DNA of 64,000 nucleotides, taken from NCBI RefSeq assembly GCF_016862975.1, contig NZ_BONZ01000008.1, positions 1 to 64,000 on the forward strand, in the 5' to 3' direction. The stretch comes from Rugosimonospora africana (GTDB taxonomy: Bacteria; Actinomycetota; Actinomycetes; Mycobacteriales; Micromonosporaceae). Both the position numbers and the translations under genes were made by a program. This document shows, piece after piece, positions 8,866-18,223 of this stretch; within the stretch, counting starts at the first letter, position 1, and each line of letters begins with the position of its first letter. The notes under the pieces were generated by a model. That model did no database searches, was not told the origin of the DNA, and saw only the letters and a list, made by a program, of their open reading frames with translations.

Positions 8866-9046
8866 GCGGCGATGTCTCCGCACACCCGCCGTACCGGATC
8901 GGTCAGCGACCCGGACCCATCGGATGCCGGGCCGGCGCACGTCCGGCGGCGGCTGACGTCTGGGCTGCCCGGCGGCGTACCGGGGTCGGCTCTCCACCTC
9001 GACGCCCGGCCGTGCGCCGCGGCCCGGCGCTAGGTCGGCGGACACC

Positions 9047-11080
9047 ATGTCCAACGGTGGGTATTCGCGTGGCCCGGAACGGCCGGTGAGCGAGCAGTGG
9101 AGTGCCGAGCCGGAATCGGAGTGGGACTACGGCTGGTCGGAACAGTTGGACCCGGGAACCGAGTCGGGCGGCTGGTCGGCGGTCCCGCAGACGGGACAGC
9201 GATCGTCCGCCGGCTCGTCGGGCGGGCCGCCGTCGCAGCGGTTGCCGCAGGCCGACGGTTGGTCTCCGTCCCGGACCGGCGATGCGCCGGCTCAGCCCGC
9301 CGGTGGTTGGGCGCCGCGGTCGCGGACCGGCGAGGCGCCGGCCGAGCAACCCGACGGTTGGTCGGGCGGGCCGCCGTCGCAGCGGTTGCCGCAGGCCGAC
9401 GGTTGGTCTCCGTCCCGGACCGGCGACGCGCCGGGTCAGCCCGCCGGTGGTTGGGCGCCGCAGTCGCGCACCGGTGATACGCCGGTTCAGCCTGCTGCCG
9501 GTTGGCCGGCTCGGTCGCGCACCGGTGATGCGCCGGTCCAGCCGGCCGGTGTGCAGGCGGGCTGGCAGCCAGCACAGACGCAGACCCCTCCGGCCCAGGA
9601 CGGGTCACCGTCCTGGGAGAAGACGCCGCCCGCGTGGGGTGGGCCGCCGTCCCGGAACGGTGCGCCGTCGCTGCGAGGCGGAGCTGCGTTCCCGCGAGGC
9701 GAGGAGCCGGCGAAGGACGCCACGGCGTCTCAAGGAACCCTGTCCCGCAACGACACCGCGCCACGCACCCCACCGCGGGGCGACACCATTCCGCGCAACG
9801 ACACCGGGCAGCGCAACGACACCGCGCGGCGAGGCGACACCGTTCCGCGAGGCGACATCGCTCCGCGCGTCGAGGCCGCACCGCGCAAAGACACCCCACC
9901 GCGCAAAGACACCCCACCACGCATGGACGCCGCGCCGCGCAGCGCCGGGTCGTGGGAGCCGGGCGCGTCGGCCAACGTCGCGGCGCTGGACAACACCGCG
10001 ACGGCGCCGAAGAGCGCGTCCCGTGCCGCCCAGGTGCCGCCGTCCGCCGCCGTGACCGAGGTACTGCCGGTCACCAAGGCACCGATCCCGCGTCAGGCGC
10101 CAGTCCCGCCCCAGGCACCGATCCCGCCCCAGATGTCGAGCCCGCCCCAGGGTTACCGGGCGATGGGTCCGCCGACTCAGACGCTGCCGGCTCAGGCTCC
10201 GGCACCGCCGCGACAGCCGAACGTGCCGGGGTCCGGCCCGGTCGAGGCACCCCCCGGGGCCCCGGGGGTACCGGGACTCGAAGGCGCACCCGGTACCGAG
10301 CCGATGACCCGCTCCCGGCAGCGGGCGCTCGCCCGGGCGAAGGATCGCCAGCGGCGTCGGAGGGTACTCGTATTCGGCATCCTGCTGGTCGCCCTGGCAC
10401 TCATCGGCGTGGACCTGCTGGAAGGGCCGCACATCATCGGCGGTCCGGCCCGGCACCCCGTGAAGCACGCGGCTACCGTCAAGCCGACCGCGTCCACCTC
10501 GTCCGTTGCCGTACCGGTCAGCGGCCCAGGCACCTTCGCCTACGCCACCGGTACCGGTCCGGTGGCCGGCTCCGCCGGTACGGTGCGCAAGTACCGGGTG
10601 GCGGTCGAGAACGGTACCGGCCAGAATGCCGCCACCGTCGCCGCGTTCGCGCAGCAGACCCTGGCCGACCCCCGCGGCTGGGTCAAGGGCGGCGACGTGC
10701 GTTTCCAGCGGGTCGGGGAGAAGGACAACGCCCAGTTCACCGTGTACCTGGCCACGCCGGCGACCTCCGAGAAGATGTGCGCGGAGGGCGGCATCCACAC
10801 GCAGCGGCTCATCTCCTGCCGGGTACCCGGGAAGGTGATCATCAACCTGGCGCTCTGGCTCAACGCGATCCCCGGCTACGGTGCGCCCGTCACGACGTAC
10901 CAGCAGTTCACGCTGAACCACGAGGTCGGTCGCGAGTTGGGCCACGGCGACGAGGCGTGCCGGGCACCGGGTGCGCTCGCGCCGGTGATGCAGGAGCAGA
11001 CGCTGGGCCTGGACGGCTGCGTCGCGAACGCCTGGCCGTACGTCAACGGCGTCCGCTACAGCGGTCCGGTCATGCCGTGA
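9047..11080 (+). CDS. Membrane-anchored DUF3152 protein with a degenerate zinc motif
   Basis: A 677-residue protein. Residues 1-430 are disordered: a 48-residue tandem repeat (QRLPQADGW, SPSRTGDAP units), then a highly charged stretch of NDTxxR and RKDTPP repeats, then Pro/Gln runs. A basic segment and a single membrane helix follow near residues 440-460, so the C-terminal DUF3152 domain (about 490-677) is probably extracytoplasmic. DUF3152 proteins such as Rv3207c are described as neutral zinc metallopeptidase-like. Here the motif reads HEVGRELGHGD (H625 to D635): the second zinc His of HExxH is Arg and the distal ligand is Asp. Peptidase activity is therefore doubtful. Four Cys remain in the domain. 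It lies upstream of moeZ on the same strand, as in mycobacteria. Confidence 0.85.
   Translation: MSNGGYSRGPERPVSEQWSAEPESEWDYGWSEQLDPGTESGGWSAVPQTGQRSSAGSSGGPPSQRLPQADGWSPSRTGDAPAQPAGGWAPRSRTGEAPAEQPDGWSGGPPSQRLPQADGWSPSRTGDAPGQPAGGWAPQSRTGDTPVQPAAGWPARSRTGDAPVQPAGVQAGWQPAQTQTPPAQDGSPSWEKTPPAWGGPPSRNGAPSLRGGAAFPRGEEPAKDATASQGTLSRNDTAPRTPPRGDTIPRNDTGQRNDTARRGDTVPRGDIAPRVEAAPRKDTPPRKDTPPRMDAAPRSAGSWEPGASANVAALDNTATAPKSASRAAQVPPSAAVTEVLPVTKAPIPRQAPVPPQAPIPPQMSSPPQGYRAMGPPTQTLPAQAPAPPRQPNVPGSGPVEAPPGAPGVPGLEGAPGTEPMTRSRQRALARAKDRQRRRRVLVFGILLVALALIGVDLLEGPHIIGGPARHPVKHAATVKPTASTSSVAVPVSGPGTFAYATGTGPVAGSAGTVRKYRVAVENGTGQNAATVAAFAQQTLADPRGWVKGGDVRFQRVGEKDNAQFTVYLATPATSEKMCAEGGIHTQRLISCRVPGKVIINLALWLNAIPGYGAPVTTYQQFTLNHEVGRELGHGDEACRAPGALAPVMQEQTLGLDGCVANAWPYVNGVRYSGPVMP
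9217..9504 (+). repeat. In-frame 144-bp tandem repeat in the DUF3152 gene
   Basis: The segments 9217-9360 and 9361-9504 are near-identical over their first 100 bases and then diverge. The period of 144 nt is 48 codons, so the duplication preserves the frame and lengthens the disordered Gly/Pro/Trp-containing N-terminal region. Confidence 0.85.
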
Positions 11081-11203
11081 AGCGCCGCGTATTCCACAAT
11101 TCGGGCAGCGTGTGCGAGGTCACGATGCAGGGGCGGAAGGCACGGCGGCAAAGGCGAGGTTAGATTTGTCGTAGCCTTAGCCCCGAAACCCGAAGAGGCC
11201 ATC

Positions 11204-12382
<1,179 letters not shown>

Positions 12383-12389
12383 ATCCGCT

Positions 12390-12429
12390 CAGGGACGCGG
12401 CCTGGCCGATCGGTCAGGCCGCGTCCCTG
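12390..12429 (+). terminator. Intrinsic terminator after moeZ
   Basis: A perfect 15-bp stem: the arm at 12390-12404 (CAGGGACGCGGCCTG) pairs with 12415-12429 over a 10-nt loop. It starts 7 bp past the moeZ stop and ends 23 bp before the next gene, with no U-tract, as is usual for actinobacterial terminators. Confidence 0.9.
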
Positions 12430-12452
12430 CTCAACACAGTTAGCCTACGTCC

Positions 12453-13358
12453 ATGGTGGACATTGACGCCGCGGTCGGATACGTGGTCTCCCACGGTGAT
12501 CCGGTAGACCGCGCCCGGCTGTCCTGGTTGCGTACCGGGGCCCCGCCCCCGCCCGACATCCTCGAACGGGCCGAATCCGGCCAGGTGGCCGACGGTGGCT
12601 GGCCAGCCTCCCGAGGTGGCGAGGTGGCCTCGATCGACGCAACCTGCTTCCGCCTCGCCGAACTCGACGATCTCGGCGCACTTGACCGCCCACCGGCCCG
12701 CCGCGCGCTGGCCTGGCTCGCGAGCCGGCAGCGGCCGGACGGCACCTGGGAGGAAGACGCGTTACTGGCGGACGTGGCGCCGCCGTGGGCGCGACCGGGC
12801 GACCCGGAGGCGCGGCTCTACCTGACCGCCAATGCCGGCTTCTGGCTGACAGTCAGCGGCCCGATCGCGCCGCCTCCGGAGGGGGACACCGAGACCGAAC
12901 GGCCGGGGGCACCGGGCACGCCGGGCCCCGGCGAGCCGTCCGGGACGCTGGAATGGGCCGCGCCCGAACCCGGGGCGCTCGAACCCAGCGGGTACGCCGA
13001 GGTCGTCGCCCGCGCGACGCAGGCGTTCCGGGCCACGATGCGCGACGACGGCAGCTGGCCGTCCTACCTCGTCGCCGGCTGGCTCGGTGGCGCCATGCTG
13101 TTCCACGCCGGCTGGTTCTACGAGTCGGCCCGGATCCAGGTGCTGCTGGCCGGGCGGGTACCGGAGATGTCCGCGGCCGATGTCGCGTTGCTGGCGGCGG
13201 CGTTCCGGCGGGTCGGCATGTCACCCGAGGACTGGCTGATGGTCGCCGCCCGCAAATGGCTGGCCGAGACCCAGTCCGGCGACGGCGGCTGGCCCAGCGA
13301 CGACGGGCCGGCGTTCGACGTGCACACCACGCTCGCCGCGATCCGCGCGCTGCGCTGA
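12453..13358 (+). CDS. Prenyltransferase/squalene-oxidase-repeat protein (Rv3205c-like)
   Basis: A 301-residue protein with QW-type repeats of the terpenoid cyclase/prenyltransferase alpha-toroid: GQVADGGWPAS, RQRPDGTWEED, MRDDGSWPSYL and a final GDGGWPSDDGPAFDVHTTL. A Pro-rich insertion occupies about residues 145-180. It lacks a visible DxDD motif, so cyclase activity is not supported; a lipid-binding or glycan-modifying role is equally possible. The ATG is preceded by TAGCCT and 6 nt, the leaderless pattern. The position after moeZ matches Rv3205c. Confidence 0.8.
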   Translation: MVDIDAAVGYVVSHGDPVDRARLSWLRTGAPPPPDILERAESGQVADGGWPASRGGEVASIDATCFRLAELDDLGALDRPPARRALAWLASRQRPDGTWEEDALLADVAPPWARPGDPEARLYLTANAGFWLTVSGPIAPPPEGDTETERPGAPGTPGPGEPSGTLEWAAPEPGALEPSGYAEVVARATQAFRATMRDDGSWPSYLVAGWLGGAMLFHAGWFYESARIQVLLAGRVPEMSAADVALLAAAFRRVGMSPEDWLMVAARKWLAETQSGDGGWPSDDGPAFDVHTTLAAIRALR

Positions 13359-13369
13359 GCGGCCCGGCG

Positions 13370-13457
13370 GGGCCTGTGCTCGCCTCGCCAAAGGTGGCTC
13401 GAGCGGTCGTTGCGCGGGCCCGTGCTCGCCTCCGCCAACCCGGCTCGGGCTGCGCGC
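13370..13457. repeat. Imperfect 46-bp tandem repeat between convergent genes
   Basis: The units begin at 13370 and 13416, each GGGCC(T/C)GTGCTCGCCTC followed by CCAA, GGCTCG and TGCGC blocks. They fill the gap between the prenyltransferase-like gene and proB. No gene is present. Confidence 0.7.
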
Positions 13458-13462
13458 AGGGG

Positions 13463-14551
13463 CTAGAGCAGCACCAGGTCGTCGCGGTGGACAACCTCTT
13501 TCTCGTACCCGGGGCCAAGCTCCATCGTGCTGCGGCCGAGCAGCGTGGGTAGCTCCGCGGCGTCGTAGTTCACCAGCCCCCGCGCGACCGGGTGGCCCTC
13601 GATGTCGACCAGGTCGACCGGGTCGCCGGCCGCGAAGCTCCCGTCCACGGCCGTGATGCCCGCCGCCAGCAGGGAGGCCCGCCGGCCGACGACCGCCCGT
13701 ACCGCGCCCGGGTCCAGGTGCAGCCGCCCCCGTGGCGAGGTCGCGTGGGCCAGCCAGAACAGCCGTGCGGCGGGCCGCTCCCGTACCCGGTGGAACAGCG
13801 TGCCCACCGGGTCGCCGGACAGCGCCGCGGCGGCCAGCGGCGCGGCGGTCAGCACGACCGGGATGCCGGCGCCGGTCGCGATCCGGGCCGCCTCCACCTT
13901 GGTGATCATGCCCCCGGTACCCACGCCGGCCCGTCCGGGTCGGCCCAGCGACACCCCTTCCAGGTCGGCGTCGGAGTGCACCTCATCGATCCGCCGGGCT
14001 CCGGGACGGGACGGATTGCCGGTATACAGGGCATCAACGTCGGACAGCAGCACCAGCAGGTCGGCGTGGACCAGGGAAGCGACCAGCGCGGCCAGCCGGT
14101 CGTTGTCACCGAACCGGATCTCCTCGGTGGCCACCGTGTCGTTCTCGTTGACGATCGGCACCGCACCGAGGTCCAGCAGCCGGTGCAGGGTCCGGTACGC
14201 GTTGCGGTAGTGCGCCCGGCGGGTCACGTCGTCGACGGTGAGCAGTACCTGCCCGACTATCCGGTCCCGGCGCGCGAACGCCTCGGTGTACGCCTGCATC
14301 AGCAGTCCCTGCCCGACGCTCGCCGCCGCCTGCTGGTTGGCCAGGTCGCGCGGTCGGCGGACCATGCCCAGCGGGGCCAGCCCGGCGGCGATGGCGCCGG
14401 AGGAGACCAGGACGACCTGGGCGCCGACCGAGGTGAGCGCGTCCACCAGGGTCTCGACCCGATCGCGGTCCAGGCCACCCGCAGCCGTCGTCAGCGAGGA
14501 CGAGCCGACCTTGACCACGATCCGCCGGGCGGTTCGTACTGCCTCTCGCAC
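13463..14551 (-). CDS. proB: Glutamate 5-kinase
   Basis: A 362-residue enzyme that phosphorylates L-glutamate in the first step of proline synthesis. The amino-acid kinase domain shows VVKVGSSSL, LVSSGAIAAG, NENDTVATEEIRFGDNDRLAALVA and the loop GVGTGGMITKVEAARIA; a PUA domain (about 275-360) follows, as in full-length ProB. The start is set at the GTG at 14551 because CAGAAT ends 6 nt before it and residues downstream align with the family. Longer starts at 14599 or 14611 would leave no promoter space against the divergent gene at 14612. proA is not in this window. Feedback inhibition by proline is typical of the family. Confidence 0.95.
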   Translation of the reverse strand: MREAVRTARRIVVKVGSSSLTTAAGGLDRDRVETLVDALTSVGAQVVLVSSGAIAAGLAPLGMVRRPRDLANQQAAASVGQGLLMQAYTEAFARRDRIVGQVLLTVDDVTRRAHYRNAYRTLHRLLDLGAVPIVNENDTVATEEIRFGDNDRLAALVASLVHADLLVLLSDVDALYTGNPSRPGARRIDEVHSDADLEGVSLGRPGRAGVGTGGMITKVEAARIATGAGIPVVLTAAPLAAAALSGDPVGTLFHRVRERPAARLFWLAHATSPRGRLHLDPGAVRAVVGRRASLLAAGITAVDGSFAAGDPVDLVDIEGHPVARGLVNYDAAELPTLLGRSTMELGPGYEKEVVHRDDLVLL

Positions 14552-14611
14552 CTGCCCATTCTGCGTCGCCTGAGTCGGGCTGCCCGACGGAGATCCCATA
14601 CTGTGGCGCAC

Positions 14612-14941
14612 ATGACGACATCACGGCGGCCACCGGACGGCGAGAGCGGCGACTTCGTCGAGGACGTGCTCTCGTTGGTCGAGCGCATCCCACCGGGCCG
14701 AGTGATGTCGTACGGGGCGATCGCCGAGTACGTCGGCGGGGGCGGCCCGCGCCAGGTAGGTGCCGTGATGTCCCGGTACGGCGAGTCCGTGCCCTGGCAC
14801 CGGGTTGTCACCGCGGCCGGGCGGACGCCACCCGGCAACGAACAGGCCGCGCTGCGCCGGTTGCGGGCCGACGGTACGCCGCTGCGGGGCGACCACGTCG
14901 ACATGAGGGCCGCCGCCTGGTACCCGGAGGACGGCGACTGA
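14612..14941 (+). CDS. MGMT-family alkyltransferase-like protein (ATL)
   Basis: A 109-residue protein with the DNA-binding fold of O6-alkylguanine-DNA alkyltransferases: helix-turn-helix with VMSYGAIAEYVGG and RQVGAVMSRY. The active-site PCHR motif reads PWHRVV, with Trp in place of the alkyl-accepting Cys. That is the hallmark of ATL proteins, which bind O6-alkylguanine, flip it out and hand the lesion to nucleotide excision repair without removing the alkyl group. It resembles Rv3204 and sits in the same neighbourhood. TACTGT 7 nt before the ATG suggests leaderless expression. Confidence 0.92.
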   Translation: MTTSRRPPDGESGDFVEDVLSLVERIPPGRVMSYGAIAEYVGGGGPRQVGAVMSRYGESVPWHRVVTAAGRTPPGNEQAALRRLRADGTPLRGDHVDMRAAAWYPEDGD

Positions 14942-14942
14942 A

Positions 14943-16469
14943 CTACAGCAGCAGGCCGACGCCCCCGCGGCGTGGATCGCCCGCCGCCCCCGCCCGCCCC
15001 ACCGCGCTCACCGCGCCGAAGAAGTGGTCCAGATCGTCGAACTGATTGATCTTGTACCCGGCCCCGGCCAGCGCGTCGATCTCGTCCTCCGGGTACCCGG
15101 CCTCCACGTGTGCCACATCGTCGATCACGTGGAACCGGGGCCGGCTGATCGCCTCACCGGTCGACGCCCCCTCCGCCAGTACGTTGATCAACGTGTGCAC
15201 CAACGCGGTCCGGATCCGCGACGCGCCGGCCGAACCCGCGGCCAGCACCAGGTCGCCGTCCTCGTCGAGCACCACCAGCGGGCACATCATCGAGGACATC
15301 CGCTGCCCCGGCACGAGCGGGCCGGCGAGCAGTTCGCCCTCGCCGAGCATCGAGTTGAGGTGCAGGCCGAGCCCGGGCAGCCAGACCCCGGAGCCGATGC
15401 CCAGGGACAGGGTGATCACGCAGGCGTTGCCGTCCGCGTCCACCGCCGAGACGTTCGTGGTGTCGCCGATCTTGGGGCGCCCGTACTCGCACAGTGCCCC
15501 GGCCAGTTCGCGAGCCCGGTCGGGGCGGGGGAGGGCGGCGAGTCCGTGGGGCAGCGCGGCGATCGTCGAGATCAGCTCGTTGAGGTCCTGCCGGGCGAAG
15601 ACGTGGTATCCGGACAGTGGCGCCCGGAACACGTCCAGGTCGAGCACCCGGTACCCGGCGAGGTCTTCCGGCCCGAGACAGCCGCCGGCCGCCCGCACCA
15701 CGTCGACGGTCAGCTCCGCGACCGTGCCGGTGTAGAACGCGTCCGGCCCCCGCTCGGCGAGGATCGCCAGGGCCCGGTCCAGTCCGGGGTGGTAGAGCAG
15801 GTCGCCGCCGGCCAGCAACCGGCCGCCCGGCCGGTAGATCTCCGCACCGGCGCCCGGAACCAGCGCCGGGAACACCGACATCAGGGTCAGCGCCTGAGCG
15901 GCCGGCAGGACGACCCCGCACCGGGCCAGGTTGATCGCCGGCTCCACCACCCGGTCCCAGGGCAGCCGCCCCCACCGGGTGTGTACGGCGGCGGTACCGG
16001 CCGGCACACCGGGTACCGCGACGCTGGCCCCGCCGATCGAGTAGCTCATCGGTAGCCCGCCGAGATCGATCTCGATCGGGCACATCGGACCGGCAGGAAG
16101 GTCACCGTCCAGCCCCGGCACCGAGCAGAAGAAGTCCAGGCAGTGCACGCTGCGGGTAGTGGCGTCGTAGTAGGTGGCGAAGCCCCCGCCGCCGAGACCG
16201 GTCACCACACTCTCGGTCACGCAGCAGGCCAGCGTGGCGGCGACGGCGGCGTCCGCGGCCGAGCCGCCGGCGGCCAGGATGCGCAAGCCGACCTCGGCGG
16301 TGGCCGGATGGCCGGCGGCGACCCCGGCGCGGACCGATTCGTCCCGCGACCGCGGGCTCTCTCGCTGAGGCTGGACACGAACCCGTCGATGTAACGCTGC
16401 GCTAGTACGCAACGCCGCACCGTCGGGGTCGGACCAGCCTGGCTGATCAGCCAACACGCTGTTGGTCAC
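14943..16469 (-). CDS. Gamma-glutamyltransferase family protein
   Basis: A 508-residue Ntn-hydrolase of the gamma-glutamyltranspeptidase family. Features seen: GHPATAEVGLRILAAGGSAADAAVAA near the N-terminus, a GLGGGGFATYY strand, GDTTNVSAVDADGNA containing the predicted autocleavage/nucleophile Thr, SGVWLPGLGLHLNSMLGE and GSAGASRIRTALVHTL. The usual TTH is TTN here. There is no signal peptide, unlike the periplasmic enzymes, so a cytosolic role in glutathione-like, gamma-glutamyl or cephalosporin-type amide hydrolysis is possible. The GTG start has TACTCT 7 nt upstream. It ends 1 bp from the stop of the convergent ATL gene. Confidence 0.9.
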   Translation of the reverse strand: MTNSVLADQPGWSDPDGAALRTSAALHRRVRVQPQRESPRSRDESVRAGVAAGHPATAEVGLRILAAGGSAADAAVAATLACCVTESVVTGLGGGGFATYYDATTRSVHCLDFFCSVPGLDGDLPAGPMCPIEIDLGGLPMSYSIGGASVAVPGVPAGTAAVHTRWGRLPWDRVVEPAINLARCGVVLPAAQALTLMSVFPALVPGAGAEIYRPGGRLLAGGDLLYHPGLDRALAILAERGPDAFYTGTVAELTVDVVRAAGGCLGPEDLAGYRVLDLDVFRAPLSGYHVFARQDLNELISTIAALPHGLAALPRPDRARELAGALCEYGRPKIGDTTNVSAVDADGNACVITLSLGIGSGVWLPGLGLHLNSMLGEGELLAGPLVPGQRMSSMMCPLVVLDEDGDLVLAAGSAGASRIRTALVHTLINVLAEGASTGEAISRPRFHVIDDVAHVEAGYPEDEIDALAGAGYKINQFDDLDHFFGAVSAVGRAGAAGDPRRGGVGLLL

Positions 16470-16603
16470 GCAGCGCAGAGTAGAGGCATCGACCGATCAG
16501 TGTGGCCGGAATCGGCCGAACGTTGTACTGACTCTGATGATCGGATCCCGGAGCCGGAATCACGCCCGTTCCCCGGCCCGGACCAGTCGGTACCCTGGCA
16601 GGT

Positions 16604-17359
16604 ATGTCGGAACGGCCGAGCATCCTGGGAGAGCCGATCCGGTTCGTGCTGAACTGGGGCCGGCGCTATTCGCTGTGGGTCTTCAACTTCGGGCTCGCCT
16701 GCTGCGCGATCGAGTTCATCGCGACCTCGATGGGTCGCCACGACTTCATCCGGCTCGGCGTGATCCCGTTCGCGCACGGGCCGCGCCAGGCCGACCTCAT
16801 GGTGGTCTCCGGCACCGTCACGGACAAGATGGCCCCGGCGATCAAGCGGCTCTACGACCAGATGCCGGAGCCGAAGTACGTCATCTCGTTCGGCGCCTGC
16901 TCGAACTGCGGCGGCCCGTACTGGGACTCGTACTCGGTCACCAAGGGCGTCGACCAGCTGATCCCGGTCGACGTCTACGTGCCCGGATGCCCGCCCCGGC
17001 CGGAGGCGTTGCTGCACGGGATCCTGCGCCTGCAGGAACGCATCGCGGCCGAGCAGTCCGGGCCGGGCGGGGTGTCCCGACCCGACCCGGTAGTGGCCGC
17101 GCGCGAGGCCGAGTTGGCAGCCCTGACAGCGCCGCCGGTCCGGCCGCCGTTCCCGGCCGAGCCGGTGCTCCCGGAGGGCGTGGTGTGGCACCGCGACCGG
17201 CCGTCGTCGGCCCCGGTGCTCGGGCCCGGCGGGCGGCTGCCGGTCAATGAGCTGTCCGCTGATCGAGCCGGCGCCGGCTCCCCGTTCGGCGATGACGAGA
17301 CGCTTCCCCTACCCCTCGATCGGATCTCCTACCAGCGGCCGTCCAGCGGACCGGAATGA
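16604..17359 (+). CDS. Stand-alone NADH-quinone oxidoreductase subunit B homologue
   Basis: A 251-residue NuoB/PSST-family protein. The core (about 1-150) keeps the N2 cluster ligands: tandem C33 and C34 in [11 protein letters not shown]99 in FGACSNCGG and C129 in [10 protein letters not shown] Pro-rich, disordered C-terminal tail of about 90 residues is added. In complex I, NuoB carries the terminal 4Fe-4S cluster beside the quinone site, but no other nuo gene is near. It may be a second copy that exchanges into complex I or part of a hydrogenase-like assembly. TACCCT 7 nt before the ATG suggests a leaderless start. Its last 116 bp overlap the HAD gene on the other strand. Confidence 0.88.
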   Translation: MSERPSILGEPIRFVLNWGRRYSLWVFNFGLACCAIEFIATSMGRHDFIRLGVIPFAHGPRQADLMVVSGTVTDKMAPAIKRLYDQMPEPKYVISFGACSNCGGPYWDSYSVTKGVDQLIPVDVYVPGCPPRPEALLHGILRLQERIAAEQSGPGGVSRPDPVVAAREAELAALTAPPVRPPFPAEPVLPEGVVWHRDRPSSAPVLGPGGRLPVNELSADRAGAGSPFGDDETLPLPLDRISYQRPSSGPE

Positions 17360-18068
17360 GCCTGGCGTGGCGCGCCCGGGCCGGCAGTCCGGCGACCAGC
17401 GGCAGCGTCTCGGACAGGGACGGGATCTCCCGGCCGGTCCAGCCCTCGTCGCGATTGAAGGTCAAGTGGCCGGCCAGGTCCGTGGCGACCAGCCGGACCG
17501 CGGTCATGCCGGCCGCCTCGGCGCCGGACAGCTCCCGGCTACCGCCGTCGCCGACGTACAGGCACTGTTGCGGCCGGACGCCCAGCCGCTCGCAGGCGGT
17601 CAGGTACATCCGCGGGTCGGGCTTGCAGGTGGCCAGCTCGATCGAGTAGACGCAGGTGGTCAGCAGTGAGGCGACCGGCAGGGCGGGCAGGAACAGCGGC
17701 AGCTCGTGACAACAGTCGCTGACCAGGCCGGTCAGCAGGCCGCGCCGGCGCAGAGCGGTCAGTACCGGCAGGGTCTCCGCCCGCAGCCGGGTGTCGGCCC
17801 GTACCGCGGCCACCCGGGCCACCAGCGCCTCGGCGAGCTGGTCGTCGGTGGGATCGCCTCCGGCGTTCCGGGCCACCCTGCGCAACGCTTCGGCCGGTGA
17901 GCCGTACCCACCGCGGGCCCGGGCCGGGAACGACTGGTCGAGTTCGGCGTAGAACGCGGCCGGGGAGCAGCCGAGCCGCCGGGCGATGTCCGCATGAGCT
18001 TCACCGCGCCCGACCGCGGTGGTGAGAGTGCCGAAGAAGTCGAACAAAACCGCGCGAAAACCCGACAT
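17244..18068 (-). CDS. HAD-superfamily hydrolase
   Basis: A 274-residue haloacid-dehalogenase-fold protein of subfamily IA. Motif I is LFDFFGTL, so the nucleophile D10 is present but the usual second Asp is Phe12. Motif II is LVSDCC, motif III Lys is in ELATCKPDP, and motif IV is [10 protein letters not shown]. Loss of the acid/base Asp argues against a standard phosphatase and leaves phosphotransfer, dehalogenation or binding as options. The final 40 residues are Arg-rich and lie antisense to the NuoB gene, so they may be a recent extension caused by loss of an earlier stop. Start ATG at 18068. Confidence 0.85.
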   Translation of the reverse strand: MSGFRAVLFDFFGTLTTAVGRGEAHADIARRLGCSPAAFYAELDQSFPARARGGYGSPAEALRRVARNAGGDPTDDQLAEALVARVAAVRADTRLRAETLPVLTALRRRGLLTGLVSDCCHELPLFLPALPVASLLTTCVYSIELATCKPDPRMYLTACERLGVRPQQCLYVGDGGSRELSGAEAAGMTAVRLVATDLAGHLTFNRDEGWTGREIPSLSETLPLVAGLPARARHARLIPVRWTAAGRRSDRGVGEASRHRRTGSRRRLDQRTAH

Positions 18069-18223
18069 GGCGAGAAAAGCCCTCCGAGGGGTGGGAGAGG
18101 GACATCAGGTCGGGAACTGTCCGAGACTATCCGACCGTGGCCCGTCGCCACATCGTCGGTTCTGCCCATCTTGCCTGCGTACCAACGGTGGATGGCTCGT
18201 GCGGCGTGCGATGATCGGGAACC

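Noticed and set aside
9605-10945. 446-codon - strand frame
   Set aside because: Shadow of the DUF3152 gene, with typical Arg/Gly-rich mirror composition.
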